The notes below the pieces were generated by a model that searched no databases, was not told the origin of the DNA, and worked only from the letters and a program-made list of their open reading frames with translations. 64,000 nucleotides of DNA from Cylicocyclus nassatus (taxonomy: Eukaryota; Nematoda; Chromadorea; Rhabditida; Strongylidae), in contig CATQJL010000223.1 of the NCBI GenBank assembly GCA_958299035.1, positions 69,113,006-69,177,005 on the forward strand. The letters run 5' to 3'. The first letter of the stretch is position 1, and each line of letters begins with the position of its first letter. A program made the position numbers and the translations under genes. Shown here piece by piece: positions 10,658-21,037 of the stretch.

Positions 10658-11445
10658 TGTGAAACACGACGACGCTACTTTCTATCTATCGACCGGTTCG
10701 CCCCATATGTAATCTCTTTCGGGCTCGGTACAATAGATAAATGGCTTTCCAGCCTTTTGCCACGAAAATACACAAAATCACGGAACACTTTGTTTCAACA
10801 AAAGAAAGAACATCGACAAAAAAATTAAAGTACAAGATGAAGGACAGGTAAGGTGAAAAGAGTAGAACTATCCAAAGCTTGAAGAATTCCTCCAATCGCT
10901 CAGCGCCGCTCTATCTTTTCCTGAAATAGCGCCCAAACGGTCGCTCGGCGGTCTTCTCGTACGTTCTCCACGGCCGATCTCCGCGACTCCCTGCAATCCC
11001 TGTTCTTTCAATCTGTCGACACACATGTATCGCACTATCCCAAAAGCGCAACACGCTTGACACGCTTTCGGGAATTCATATGTTCCGAAGAATGGATATC
11101 AACCATCTTTTGTGCAAAAATTTTGCAAAGTTGTATTTCGGGCAATTTGCTACAGCAACTGCCATGATGCTAAGATAAAATTTTTTAATCTCACAGTACT
11201 CCGAGTGAGTGTAGAATTATCGAGACCTGATTGAAGCAGGGGATGAAAGTAAGCGAATTTGATGATTACAGTTAGAACAGCCGTTCTCAAACCTACCTAT
11301 CTAGACTAGCCATTTTTGGATGTCTTGTAAGGGACGCTCATATGGTATGAGAGTACGTTTTTAGTTCAAATGTGCAAAGAGATTACCAATAAAATGATTT
11401 CTGTCTTCTTGGTGCATGCAAGTTTGTAACTACCACGATCACTTA

Positions 11446-11925
11446 CTCAGATAATCGCCGGGGCAGGCGGTCCGCAAACTCGCGCTTTTTTTGCAAGCGG
11501 TCAGCAGAATTTTGGGGCGTGGCCAAACCTTCAGCGAGCGGTACTTGCTTTGCTGTCGCATGTACTGCCAGCTGGCAGCAATACAGAATTTTCTGCAAGC
11601 GCTCGTCAAATAACCTCTTCCAGCAACTCAAGTTCGAGGTACCTTCTCTCAGCGGAATGTACCTGGAGGCTGCGCGGTCCTTCACAAGGGATCGTGCGAA
11701 CCCTTGAAAATTTTGCACATTCTCGCGGAAAGTCCGCGAGAATGCGGCCACCGCACCGCAGCTAATCTATAAGGAGACCGCGATTGTTCTCCAAGCATTC
11801 GTCTAAAATTTCGCTAAAATTATTCCAAATATCTGCAAGCGGACCGCAAAAAATCAGCGAACTATTTTTCCGGTGCCCGCTCGCCCATAAATCGCATGGC
11901 CGCCTGCCCCCGGCGATTATCTGAG
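11446..11925. mobile_element. MITE with CTCAGATAATCGCCGG termini, copy 1
   Basis: The termini CTCAGATAATCGCCGGGG and, inverted, CGGCGATTATCTGAG are flanked by TA on both sides (11,444-11,445 and 11,926-11,927). It sits at the exact centre of the palindrome ACGATCACTTAAGTGATCGT of the surrounding foldback. Inside is the hairpin ATTCTCGCGGA...TCCGCGAGAAT. It carries no coding sequence. Confidence 0.8.
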
Positions 11926-11981
11926 TAAGTGATCGTAGTATTTACAAACTTGCATGCATCAAAAAGACAGAAATCATTTTA

Positions 11982-12782
11982 TTAGGTTGGCACATAAGTT
12001 TTGCAACTTTTTCTTATAACTCGTGTGTTTTGCGATGTGGCGCTTCCATTTTCAGGTATTATAATGAGTATCGTGTGAACATCGAAAGCAGCCATTCCTG
12101 CCGTATTCTAACATCACGTTCGAGAGTTACGGTAAGGCAATTTTTGAATGGGAAAGAAATAGGAATTGAAACGGATTAGGGTGAAACTTGGTCTAAGGGG
12201 GTTATTCGGCATCCTCATTACGAAAATGATATTCATTTGCTTGAAAAAATTATTTTGCTACGAAAAAGTTGAATTACAAAAAATCACTAGGCTAATTTTT
12301 GACTCTAACAACAATTGAGTATGATATTCGTATTCAGCATGTCAAGTTACCCCATCGTGCAAAGTTTCGCCAAAATCCGACAATTCTGACTCTTTGGCAT
12401 TGATGAATTATCCAAGCTACTTTGACGCATTCGATTTGTTCGAGTTTATGAAATCGCCATATTTCGATTTAACAATGAATCACGATTCTTTTTTCGCTGG
12501 GTTCAGTAGCCACCCTCTGAGAACATTTTGCCTACAGTTCCAGCTGAATTTGGTTAACTTACTTTCTGCAGGTCTTCATTTTTCTTGAAAAAATCACAAA
12601 ACCTCAATTTTGACTGCTTTTAGGAGAATACGCAGATTTTTTCCATTTTGCCACGAAAAATCAAACGGTTTGCGCAGATTTATAGCGCACTTCCGACTCC
12701 ACATAATGCCAAAATTTGGATGCGCCTTATTCATAGAGAACGAAGTTATGTACAAGGTTGCAAAACTTATGTGCCAACCTAT
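11982..12782. mobile_element. Mariner-type TIR element, 0.8 kb
   Basis: The left end TTAGGTTGGCACATAAGTTT and the inverted right end AACTTATGTGCCAACCT form TIRs of about 25 bp, flanked by TA. The position is proved by the foldback: the uninterrupted left arm reads ATTACCAATAAAATGATTTC, and this element splits the matching right arm at that TA. I could not read a transposase; the interior holds only short frames. A related interior (GATATTCGTATTCAG near 12,325) occurs at 34,180-34,420. Confidence 0.8.
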
Positions 12783-12832
12783 TATTGGTAATCTCTTTGC
12801 ACATTTGAAGCTAAAAAAACGTACTCTCATAC

Positions 12833-13200
12833 CAGTGGCGTACCGAGGGGGGGGGGCGGAGGGAGGGCGCCCCCCCCCCCGAGAATGGGTCGCCAAATTT
12901 TTTGAAAGTTGCTTACATGAGTTATAAAAATGTGCAAAAGACTTATTTATACTTGTAAGTAATTAAAATAATTTTTTAAATTTTTTATAAACTCAATTTA
13001 GCTTCATAAAAATTTTTTTTCGAGGGCGTGGCTGACGCCACGCCCCCTTTTTCTAAAAATTTTGGGGTTTTGGGACCGCGAAAATTTTGTGAAGCGTACC
13101 AAAATTTTTTTCTGGGTGCGTGGCTAACGCCACGCACCTTCATTGAAAAAAAATTTTTGTCGCCCTCCCCCCCCGAGCCGAAATCCTGGGTACGCCACTG
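12833..13200. mobile_element. hAT MITE with CAGTGGCGTACC termini
   Basis: The left end CAGTGGCGTACCGAGG and the right end CCTGGGTACGCCACTG are inverted and flanked by a perfect 8-bp duplication TCTCATAC (12,825-12,832 and 13,201-13,208). This is the hallmark of hAT. G- and C-runs lie next to the ends. Two similar hairpins lie inside: GGGCGTGGCTGACGCCACGC at 13,023 and GTGCGTGGCTAACGCCACGC near 13,116. The element interrupts the right arm of the surrounding foldback. Confidence 0.92.
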
Positions 13201-13251
13201 TCTCATACCATATGAGAGTCCCTTACAAGACATCCAAGAATGGCTAGTCTA

Positions 13252-13832
13252 CTCAGATAATCGTCGGGGGCAGGCGATTATCTGAGCCCGCGGTCCGCAA
13301 ACTCGCGCTTTTCTGCAAGCGGTCAGCAGATTTTTGGGGCGTGGCCAAACCTTCAGGTCTAATGTTCTGCCAGCGGGCAGCGAAACGGGATTTTTGCAGG
13401 CGCTCGTCAAATAATCTCTTTCAGCAAGCGCTGGTCAAATTTTCAGCTGGCGCTCGGACGATTTTTAAGCAGTTTCGGGCGTACGCCGAGCAAAGATGAG
13501 ACTCTACATGGCAGAAGTGTCATCGATGGTTTATACTCAAGTTTGGGGTACTTCTTCTCAGCGGAAAGTAACTGGGGGCTGCGCGGTCCTTCACAAAGGA
13601 CCGTGCGACCCTCGAAAATTTTGCATATTCTCGCAGAAAATCCGCGAGAATGCGGCCACCGCACCGCAGCTAATCTATAAGGAAACCGCGATTGTTCTCC
13701 AAGCATTCGTCTAAAATTTCGCTAAAATTCTTCCAGATATCTGCAAGTGGACCGCAAGAAATCGGCGAACTATTTCTCCGGTGCCCGCCCGCCCATAAAT
13801 CACATGGCCGCCTGCCCCCGGCGATATCTGAG
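13252..13832. mobile_element. MITE with CTCAGATAATCG termini, copy 2
   Basis: This is the same family as 11,446-11,925, in direct orientation, and 581 bp long. The left arm of the foldback gives the empty site (AGTCTAGATAGG), which shows insertion at TA with TA duplicated. The left terminus is doubled back on itself (CTCAGATAATCG then CGATTATCTGAG within 35 bp). The region after GTGGCCAAACCTTCAG differs from copy 1 and is longer. Confidence 0.8.
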
Positions 13833-14365
13833 TAGATATGTAGGTTTGATAACGGCTATTCTAACTGTAATCACCAAATCCCCTTAACTTCATCCCCTGC
13901 TTCAACCAAGTCTTGATACTTCTACACTCACTCGGAGTACTGTGAGATTAAAAAATTTTATCTTAGCATCATGGCAGTTGCTGTAACAAATTGCCCGAAA
14001 CACTACTTTGCAAAATTGTTGCACAAAAGATTGTTGATATCCATTCTTTGGAACATATGAATTCCCGAAAGCGTGTCAAGCGTGTTGCGCTTTTAGTATA
14101 GTGCGATACATGTGCGTCGATAGATTGAAAATGTGAACAGGGATTGCAGGGATGTCGCGGAGATCGGCCGTGGAGAACGTACGAGAAGACCGCCGAGCGA
14201 CCGTTTGGGCGCTATTTCAGGGAATAGAGGGCATAGAGTCCATCTTTTACTTTTATTTTTTTGTCGATGTTCCTTCTTTTCTTGAAACAAAGTGTTCCGT
14301 GATTTTGTGTATTGGTTTCGTGGCAAAAGGCTGAAGAGCCATTCTATTTATTGTACTGAGCCCTT

Positions 14366-14885
14366 ATCTTACCGCTATGGGATGGGAAAGTTTGCTCGAG
14401 TATGCGCAAGCGTTAACGGACAGCTTAGAGATGGCCGTTACATACGCATGATGTAACATAAGTTTTGTTACACCTTAACTTTTTACTGCATAAGACGTAT
14501 AAATTTTTAATGGGAATCCTGGGCAACATTCGATAGGGCAAAATAAGCTCTACAAGATGGTATGTTAAAGTTCACATCATCTTCGACTCACCTTATGTTT
14601 GTTTAGAATCTGAGTCCTACTGAATATAGGAAAAAGTCATATTTTCGTTCAAATCCTACGCTTCTCCAATTTGCTCACACAAATTGCACACCATCGGACA
14701 CTTATATGTGCCGCTACAGAGTCTTTTCCTCATCTAGAAATTAAGAAAACCAAAATCTCTATGCTTATGCAAAAACGAGGCTATGCCGTTTCCACCCTTA
14801 CCCAGGATCCCTACCAATAATATGGAGTATACTCTTATTGCTGCAGAAAGGTAAAATGTAAGAAGACTTGTGTTACCATTCAATA
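14366..14885. mobile_element. Degenerate one-armed relative of the 48.9-49.8 kb foldback element
   Basis: ATAAGTTTTGTTACACCTTAAC, split here as ATAAGTTTTGTTAC and ACCTTAAC, then GATAGGGCAAAATAAGCTC and TTGCTCACACAAATTGCAC follow the order of the left arm at 48,946-49,350. Removing this block rejoins ATTGTACTGAGCCC at 14,352 with CTATTGTACTGAGCC at 14,887. It therefore seems to have inserted between the foldback arm and repeat R1. Confidence 0.5.
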
Positions 14886-17590
14886 TCTATTGTACTGAGC
14901 CTAAGAAGGATCCCAAGAGACTTTGCTGACGTTATGGTTAGCGAACCTAGCGGAGCACTTGTAAATGCCGATCTCATCTAGTGGGTTCGTTGATGAATAC
15001 GCCACTGTTACCTTACCGCAATACGCAGATGTTGTTGGCTAGCGGCGTGGTACATGATGATTGGTATTGCAAAACATGCTGCAGAAAATATTCATGATAC
15101 AAGTCACATCCGCTCATCCAAATTTATGAATCATTCAGTCACTCAGACAGCAACCGTTGCCCGCAGCGGAGGGGAAAAAATCACAAAATAACATCCGAAC
15201 TACCAGCCAAATTCGATTACTGGCTCCATGCTACTTTATACGAATATGAACAGGAAAGCCTTGTGTTTTTCTGTTCCTAAGAGTATTCAATGCAGTTAGC
15301 AATGCTTAGTGTAAGCCCAACAAAAGATATTATTCTAGTGATTGTCCCACAGCACAACATCAAGCGATAGTTGATCAGTAAAAGGCTATACAACAAACTG
15401 CGCAGCACAGCACCCTAAGACAAAATGTGTAAAAGGGAAAACGGTGTCTGCTCCGAGTGCGGTATGGTCTCTACTAACAAGGGAAGTCACTTAACTTAGG
15501 TCGGGCTTTTGAAATGAGACACATATGGTTGGAATCAGCTTGAAACGCTGATTTCAAATCTGCTTTCCTTAGCTGCGAAGCGTTCCTCTGAAGCGAGTTA
15601 TGAGGTTTCTCCTGAGCAAATTTTGCGTGTTGACCGACTTAGGCATGCTACGGTATCATCATCTAGGTAGTGGATAGGGATAGCATATTTGGAATCAGCG
15701 TTCCGAGCTGATTCTAAATATATGTGTCTCATTTCAAAAGCCCGACCTAAGTTAAGTGACTTCCTTGTAAATGAAATATAAGGCTTTCAACATAAGTGAG
15801 ATCTCATTAGTTTCATTGCGTGCTAATTAGTATCCAGTAGCAAAAAACGGCATAATCGCCTGAGCCCATTGAGGAAACATTAAATAGAAGATAACAATAA
15901 AGACGATCGCAATATTGGATGTGGATTTCTAGTTTTTACATAAAATGCGCAAGTGGCTTATTACTTGGAAATAAATGGAATAATTTTTAAAATTCTTTAG
16001 CATCCAAATTAGCCTCGTAAAGGTTTTCGGAGGCGTAGAGGCCGTCACGCTTTTTTTTCTTCAAAAAGTTTAGGTCACGGGGCTAAAAACTTTAAGGAGC
16101 ATCTCAAAATATTTTTCCGTTTAAATGAAATTCTGAAGCGGTATTCATTAATCTCCCCTTCTCTGTTCGGCCATTATTAATGAGTGCCCGGATAGGCGAG
16201 AGCGCCGTCCCATTGATCTGTAAAAGTGTTTGGGGTGCGTGGCCTAAGCGAGCAGCAGAACCTGACCTGTTGAGGTCGAGCACATCGGCAGCTGCCATGC
16301 CCGACGCTAAACTTGCCAGGTCGGACCGTATCTTCCAACAGACAGTTGCCCGATTACCAGCTTGGCTTCATATATCGCGGGCGCCAGTGCCCGCGCCCAC
16401 ACGGGCTGTAACCTGTACAGAAACCCCTTTCCATATAGGAGATTGATAAATACGGAACTGGGGTACGGTTCAGGAGTCAAGATTTTTGGCGAGACGACGC
16501 GGCGAAGCGAGGTTAAGCAGTGCAAAATTCATCTCCTGTCACACTGTTACTTACGGCATCGAATCATGTATCCGCCACCCCCACCCCCTCACCCTCCCTC
16601 CCCCCCCCCCCTGCTATAACGCCGTGCCACTCTAGCACTGAATAGTTTTTAAGAGGCACAAAATTTGGGCGCGGAGAGCGGCACCGCGAGCAGTGTGACT
16701 CCTGGCTCGTAGCCAATCCTGGGACCGCCACTGCTTTGCAAGTGTATCGTAACATTCATTTTATCAACGCTTTATCAAAATGTGATAGCTCCAGGAACTT
16801 GAAAAGTTGAATGGTCAGATGAACTTCCGTGTATTTTCTGGTACACAAGCTGTTAGAATTATGTAAGCTTTCTTTGAATCGGCAAATGCTTCAAAAGGGT
16901 TCTGTATGTTGATAGTTTATGGCGTAATGAAATCCGAGAGGGGCCCGTTTTGCCGATCCACTTTAATGGAAAATGATACGAACATTTCTGTAGAGTTAAC
17001 TTAGGGTTTTTTGCACGTACGTATTGTGGCAAGCGCTTTACGATATCACAAAAGACTAGAAAGAATGCGACTAAACGTATTTTGCAACTCAGTCAATTGA
17101 AGGCTGTATAGTGTAGCTTTATAATTTTTCAGAAATAGCAAACACATAGGATCACTTCTACTGAGTTCGAAGTATCCTCTCAGCAAATTGTGGGACTTAC
17201 AGCTCACCTTTTGCGCCATGACACAATCACTAAACATATCAACTTGGTATCATTCTTAAAAGCATCCACTCTCTATTCATGTTTTTGTCGTTCCTAAGCC
17301 TTATCATGTCCTTGTTTCTGAATTTGAAGTCGATTCGTGAAGGCCTTTTTCTTATCCCAGAGAGGTATTCTCGAATCCGAAGCGACATTTTGAGCCGCGA
17401 CTTGGTCGTTGGTTTGATAGAAAGGCCCTACTATCGCACGATATCAAAAGCTCAAGATCCCTTGTTCAGAATATATGATGTCTTTTACTTATTGCCATAA
17501 TCGTCAGCCTCTCGCAAGGAAAGCATGCTCAGTCGAAGTGGCCTTTTCAAATGAAATCTGTGTAAAGTTGAAGAGCATTAGAAGTTAATA
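14886..17590 (+). repeat. Repeat R1, inverted relative to 26.67-29.25 kb
   Basis: About 2.7 kb that reappears in reverse complement as R2. Order-conserved landmarks include CCGGATAGGCGAGAGCGCCG (16,190), CGCGGGCGCCAGTGCCCGCG (16,376), CAGTTGCCCGATTACCAGC, GGCACGGCGTTATAGC in reverse, GGCAAGCGCTTTACGATATC (17,029) and GAAAGCATGCTCAGTCGAAG (17,519). A hAT-like relic with GGCGG(T/A)CC ends lies at 16,560-16,740 in both copies. Frames at 17,279-17,500 and 26,857-27,090 share a start (MFLSFLSLIMSLFLN) but diverge and break, so I call no gene. Segment 14,985-15,005 carries GGGTTCGTTGATGAATAC, also the end of the 31.7-kb element. Confidence 0.8.
15478..15767. mobile_element. PIF/Harbinger-like MITE with TAA duplication
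   Basis: The ends CAAGGGAAGTCACTTAAC and GTTAAGTGACTTCCTTG form a long TIR of about 45 bp that continues through TTAGGTCGGGCTTTTGAAA. Flanks are TAA at 15,475-15,477 and 15,768-15,770. The homologous sequence at 26,355-26,385 (repeat R3, reverse strand) reads CTCTACTAAATGAAAT without the insert, which fixes the borders and the 3-bp duplication. A 3-bp TWA duplication is typical of PIF/Harbinger; the family name is inferred from this alone. Confidence 0.82.
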
Positions 17591-17905
17591 CTATGTTTTT
17601 TTCGCCGTGCACCGACTTATGAACGTTTTGTGTCGAAGAAAATGAATGCGTAACTAGAAATATTTTTTTCAAAAACGCCCAAATGCGGCAGTGTTTGGCA
17701 TTGATGCGCTTCATGTAATGCGTACTTTTTGACTAGTAAACTCAAACTCGCCACTGCTTTATTTGAGCTCTGCAGAGACCGTTACGATTGATTTTATCCA
17801 GATTATGCGTTCATTTTTCGATTAAGAAAACACTCATTATTCGGTGTCCAGAGGGCGCGTCACAAGGACAGATTTCGAATCAGTGTCTAATTCTCCAAAA
17901 AAAGG
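17591..17905. other. Unassigned sequence
   Basis: No gene or repeat recognised between repeat R1 and the next MITE. Confidence 0.3.
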
Positions 17906-17907
17906 TA

Positions 17908-18069
17908 CAGGGCTCCTAAATTGCAGAGTCGTTTGCACCAGCGGTCGGGCGACCGCGTCGTGCCCGGGAATCAATGGCGCGATCGATGGCGCCGGCGCCG
18001 GCAAAATGCCTAGGCGCGACGCTGTGGCGCGACCGCTGGTGCAAACGACTCTGCATTTTAGGAGCCCTG
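17908..18069. mobile_element. Short MITE with 40-bp TIRs
   Basis: CAGGGCTCCTAAATTGCAG and its inverted partner CTGCATTTTAGGAGCCCTG open TIRs of about 40 bp that continue through AGTCGTTTGCACCAGCGGTC. TA flanks both sides. The centre is GC-rich and partly self-complementary (GGCGCCGGCGCC). Both arms are nearly identical, which suggests a recent copy. The open frame spanning it on the minus strand is a by-product of the GC-rich palindrome. Confidence 0.85.
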
Positions 18070-18074
18070 TATAA

Positions 18075-19300
18075 AGTTCAACCAAAAAGTGATCGAAAAC
18101 GTATTTCTTTGACGGTGAAGAGTGGGATAGCATGGAAAGAAAGAGACAACCCAAAGATAAAACGAAACGGATTTTTTTAAACATCGTAATAAAATGTGTA
18201 TTTTCAATATTATTGAAAGCACGAAAATCTGAAAAAAAGGTTTGCAAAAATTTGTTCCAGTATTGAGCAACTTTCAAATGAGTTCAGTAAAGATCTTAAA
18301 AGCGCCCTAATAAAGCTTGCGTTTCATACCAAAAAACCTGAATCGTTAAATCAAATCAGAACTAATTTGTCTTCTAAATTACTGTCTAGCAAAAAACTTT
18401 CCGAAACCTTTCCATATTTCTTTGCACACAGCGTATCAGCAAAGCAACAGCAGCACCGCTTTTTTTTTAAGTACCACGAACTCATCATTTCTAGGTTATC
18501 ATATTGCAGGTGTCGTCTGTAACCAGGCGTTGAAACTAATGGGTGTAGTACACAGATAAATCAAACATTACAAATTAGACTAAAGATTGTTATTGAAACA
18601 TTTTCTTACATTCTAATGCACGCAACTTGCACGTACATAACTTCTACTATTATTTAATCAATTTTTCGGACCTTCGCACGCAAGTATACAATCCCCTCTC
18701 TTTCTTTTCGGGTAAAGACGACTTCCAGTAAAGAGCTACCCCATCTGGATTTCTTGCAGATTTTAGAAGACAGTTTATCGTTTTGATGCATTTCTTGAAA
18801 TCATTTCTGTTCTGATTTCACGCAGATAGAAGAGTATGTTATTTTCATGTCAGTAACTTTCTTCTACGGCGATAATCAAAATGCGGCTTTTAAAAAAAGC
18901 TAAGCGCTTCGGCAGTATACGAGCAGCAGAAATCAGGCACCTGTTTTTCGTGTTTTCCCGGTACACGCCTTCCGTGGCCGTTAAGTAGCTGGAAGTGAGC
19001 AAACAGTTTATTCAGTCTTATTAGAAAGACACAAAAAGGGTGATTGAGTCCATTCAAACTTTTCTTTTCTCATCCTTAGTTTCCTTTTTCCTTTCCCTTG
19101 GTTTTCTTCTTCCGCCCCGTACCTCCGTAACTAGCTCCACATTTCTGCTCGGCACACCTTTGTATACAATAAAAGTAAAAACTCGAAGAAAAATCATCAA
19201 TTACGATGAGACCACGTACCGAGTTCTCCTCATGTCTAAAATAGAGAGTCCAAGGATGCTACAAAAAGAATCTTTCTTGACTCATTCATTTCTGATAAAC
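18075..19300. other. Unassigned sequence
   Basis: No supported gene. The frame at 19,040-19,309 (89 residues, with a hydrophobic Phe/Leu/Ser-rich first third) lies against the next element and has no recognisable domain. Confidence 0.3.
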
Positions 19301-19305
19301 ATCTA

Positions 19306-19772
19306 TTAGGGTGTCCCTTAACTTTTTACCGTTTTTGCTGCCCCTCGTCTTTTTTTAACTTTCTTTCAATTAAAGTGGATCAAGTAATCATTCGACATGT
19401 CTATCAAGAGTCCAACAAAGTATTCCACATAAAGTGAGCTGAAATTAACAGCAGTCAAAAACGAACTTCCTTGTGAAAAATTATATCTCGGCTCCTTTAA
19501 ATCCTAAGAACGCCTTATTTACTCTAGCGTATGCTTGACACATCGAACATTCATCTATACATTTTTTGTATTTTTTCAATGGTAAGAAATAAAGAAAATG
19601 AACGGAGCAAAATGACAAACTCTGTCCTTAAGCTGAGCTTCTCCCACGCACGTGATCATATAACTCTTGTATACAGAAGCTAGGCCATGTATTTGTACCG
19701 CTTGAAAGTGTCCAGTTCTCGAGAAATGTTGACGTTGAGGGTAAAACGGTAAAAAATTATGGGACACCCTAA
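19306..19772. mobile_element. Tc1/mariner-type TIR element, 0.47 kb
   Basis: TTAGGGTGTCCCTTAAC with TTTTTACCGTTTT on the left is mirrored by AAACGGTAAAAAATTATG and GGGACACCCTAA on the right. TA flanks both sides (19,304-19,305 and 19,773-19,774). The inner part is not palindromic and carries no transposase. Confidence 0.8.
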
Positions 19773-19774
19773 TA

Positions 19775-20350
19775 GCACGCAAGCCAATCACATTAGGTAA
19801 ATTACTGCAAGAAATCGCTTCACTATGTGTTTAAAAGTTGTTTTGAAAGGAGGTAGTGCTGAGTTTTTATACCATTGTTATTTTCTACAAATGGCGGACG
19901 TTATTATCTAGCACCCTGCTCAGAAGTGCCTACGCACCATTTTCATAAATATATAGCTCTTTGCTAACAGCTTTGCACGCTTCAAATAGGCATATCATTT
20001 TTGTGCGAGACTCTGCTGAAAGAGTGTTTAAATATCTCATTTATGCATTTATCGCAGAGACAATTGAGGAAAACATATCACTCCAAAAATTCAATTTTTT
20101 TTCATTTCGGTCGGAAATCTGTACTTGCAATAAAATTGGAACCAGATGTTCTAACTTGCTCTTTCTGTCCAAGCAAAGTCCGTATTGGTTGAGATCTTCG
20201 AGCTTCTATGAAAAAGCCACAAATTCTAGATAACAGGTCGAAGAATCAAGATCTCTTTTTTAGCGCTTGCTCAACAATCTTCACTCCAAAACCGTTCATT
20301 CGGCTTAAGGTTTGCACTATTTTATGTAAAAGCAAGTTGTACTAAAAATA
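19775..20350. other. Unassigned sequence
   Basis: Two overlapping plus-strand frames (19,961-20,233 and 20,001-20,192) have no recognisable domain. Nothing else is supported. Confidence 0.3.
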
Positions 20351-20352
20351 TT

Positions 20353-20765
20353 ACCGCTCCAGATTTTACTGCAAGTTCAGAAAGATGATTGTAAGAAAAT
20401 CTAAGCCGAAGGATCTTACTATTGTAACCAAAGAAGAATTTTGCTACTGTAAAAGTTTTATGCGTAATATTGTTTCAGCGACGACCAAGATTTGCATCAA
20501 TTCTTTATTGGCTAACGTTTCGGCATTTTGCCTTCGTCAGGCCTGTAAACTCAATAAAAGAGTCAGCCCAACATACGATCGAGATAGAGTAACAATTTTG
20601 GCGGTTGTCGCTAAAACAATATTATACATAATTATTTGCATGCCAAGTAGAAACGGCCGAACCTGGAATGCTTTGTAAGAATTCTCTGTTATAACTAAGG
20701 TCCGGATTTTACTGCAAGTTCAGAATGACGGATGTAAAAATTTATGCCGAAGAATCCTTTCTAGA
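20353..20765 (-). repeat. Penelope-like element tail with direct repeats (candidate)
   Basis: Direct repeats of about 70 bp (CAGATTTTACTGCAAGTTCAG at 20,360 without its last base, and GGATTTTACTGCAAGTTCAG at 20,705) flank a minus-strand segment. That segment reads CTGACGAAGGCAAAATGCC followed by GAAACGTTAGCC. CTGANGA, a short stem and GAAA is the core of the hammerhead motif known from Penelope-like elements, and direct terminal repeats are also typical of that class. I could not pair stems I and III convincingly, and no reverse transcriptase is next to it, so this is a relic at best. Confidence 0.4.
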
Positions 20766-20801
20766 GCTTTTATTTCTAAAACATAAAAAACATTCGGGCA
20801 C

Positions 20802-21027
20802 TGCTGGAACGCGTGGTCGCCTTCTTCACTGTTGACGATTTATTAGAAAAACACAAACATTCCCCTTATACACACAAGCGTATATGCCGCGGGTTTACTA
20901 GGATCAATGCAATAACAACACGTAAACATAATCAAGGTGCGGCGGGTACGCCGCAGCCGCCTAGGTCACCTCAGCCTTAGCTATCAATAATGAGCGATTC
21001 TAATTCACATTGAATAGCTCTACAACA
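20802..21027 (-). repeat. 3' LTR of the Ty3/gypsy element
   Basis: 226 bp with TG...CA ends. It matches 25,364-25,582 almost base for base from ACGATTTATTAG to AGCTCTACAACA. This copy has about 14 extra bases near its left edge (GGTCGCCTTCTTCAC) that the other LTR lacks. The left edge itself is set by homology to TGTTTTGGAACGCGT and is less sure than the right edge. Confidence 0.8.
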
Positions 21028-21037
21028 CCTCCCTCCT
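21028..21037 (-). other. Polypurine tract
   Basis: On the minus strand AGGAGGGAGG lies immediately before TGTTGTAG, the start of the 3' LTR. Its position and composition fit a plus-strand primer. Confidence 0.8.

Larger units (their letters stand above)
10720..14365. repeat. Large foldback repeat, arms 10.72-11.45 and 11.93-14.37 kb
   Basis: The left arm (10,720-11,445) is the reverse complement of a right arm now split into four pieces: 11,926-11,981, 12,783-12,832, 13,201-13,251 and 13,833-14,365. Matching landmarks are AAAGCGCAACACGCTTGAC / GTCAAGCGTGTTGCGCTTTT, GAATTCATATGTTCC / GGAACATATGAATTC and CAGTACTCCGAGTGAGTG / CACTCACTCGGAGTACTG. At the centre the arms meet as ACGATCACTTA and TAAGTGATCGT around a MITE. 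The four interruptions are annotated separately. Similar arm sequence also lies at 29,215-29,507. Confidence 0.85.

Noticed and set aside
17837..18277. A 146-residue minus-strand frame
   Set aside because: Its middle is the GC-rich MITE at 17,908-18,069; the rest is low-complexity and differs in style.
20765..20769. GCTTT as left target duplication of the Ty3 element (matching GCTTT at 25,583)
   Set aside because: It would leave 32 bp between it and the LTR edge with no LTR homology; a 5-bp match by chance is likely.
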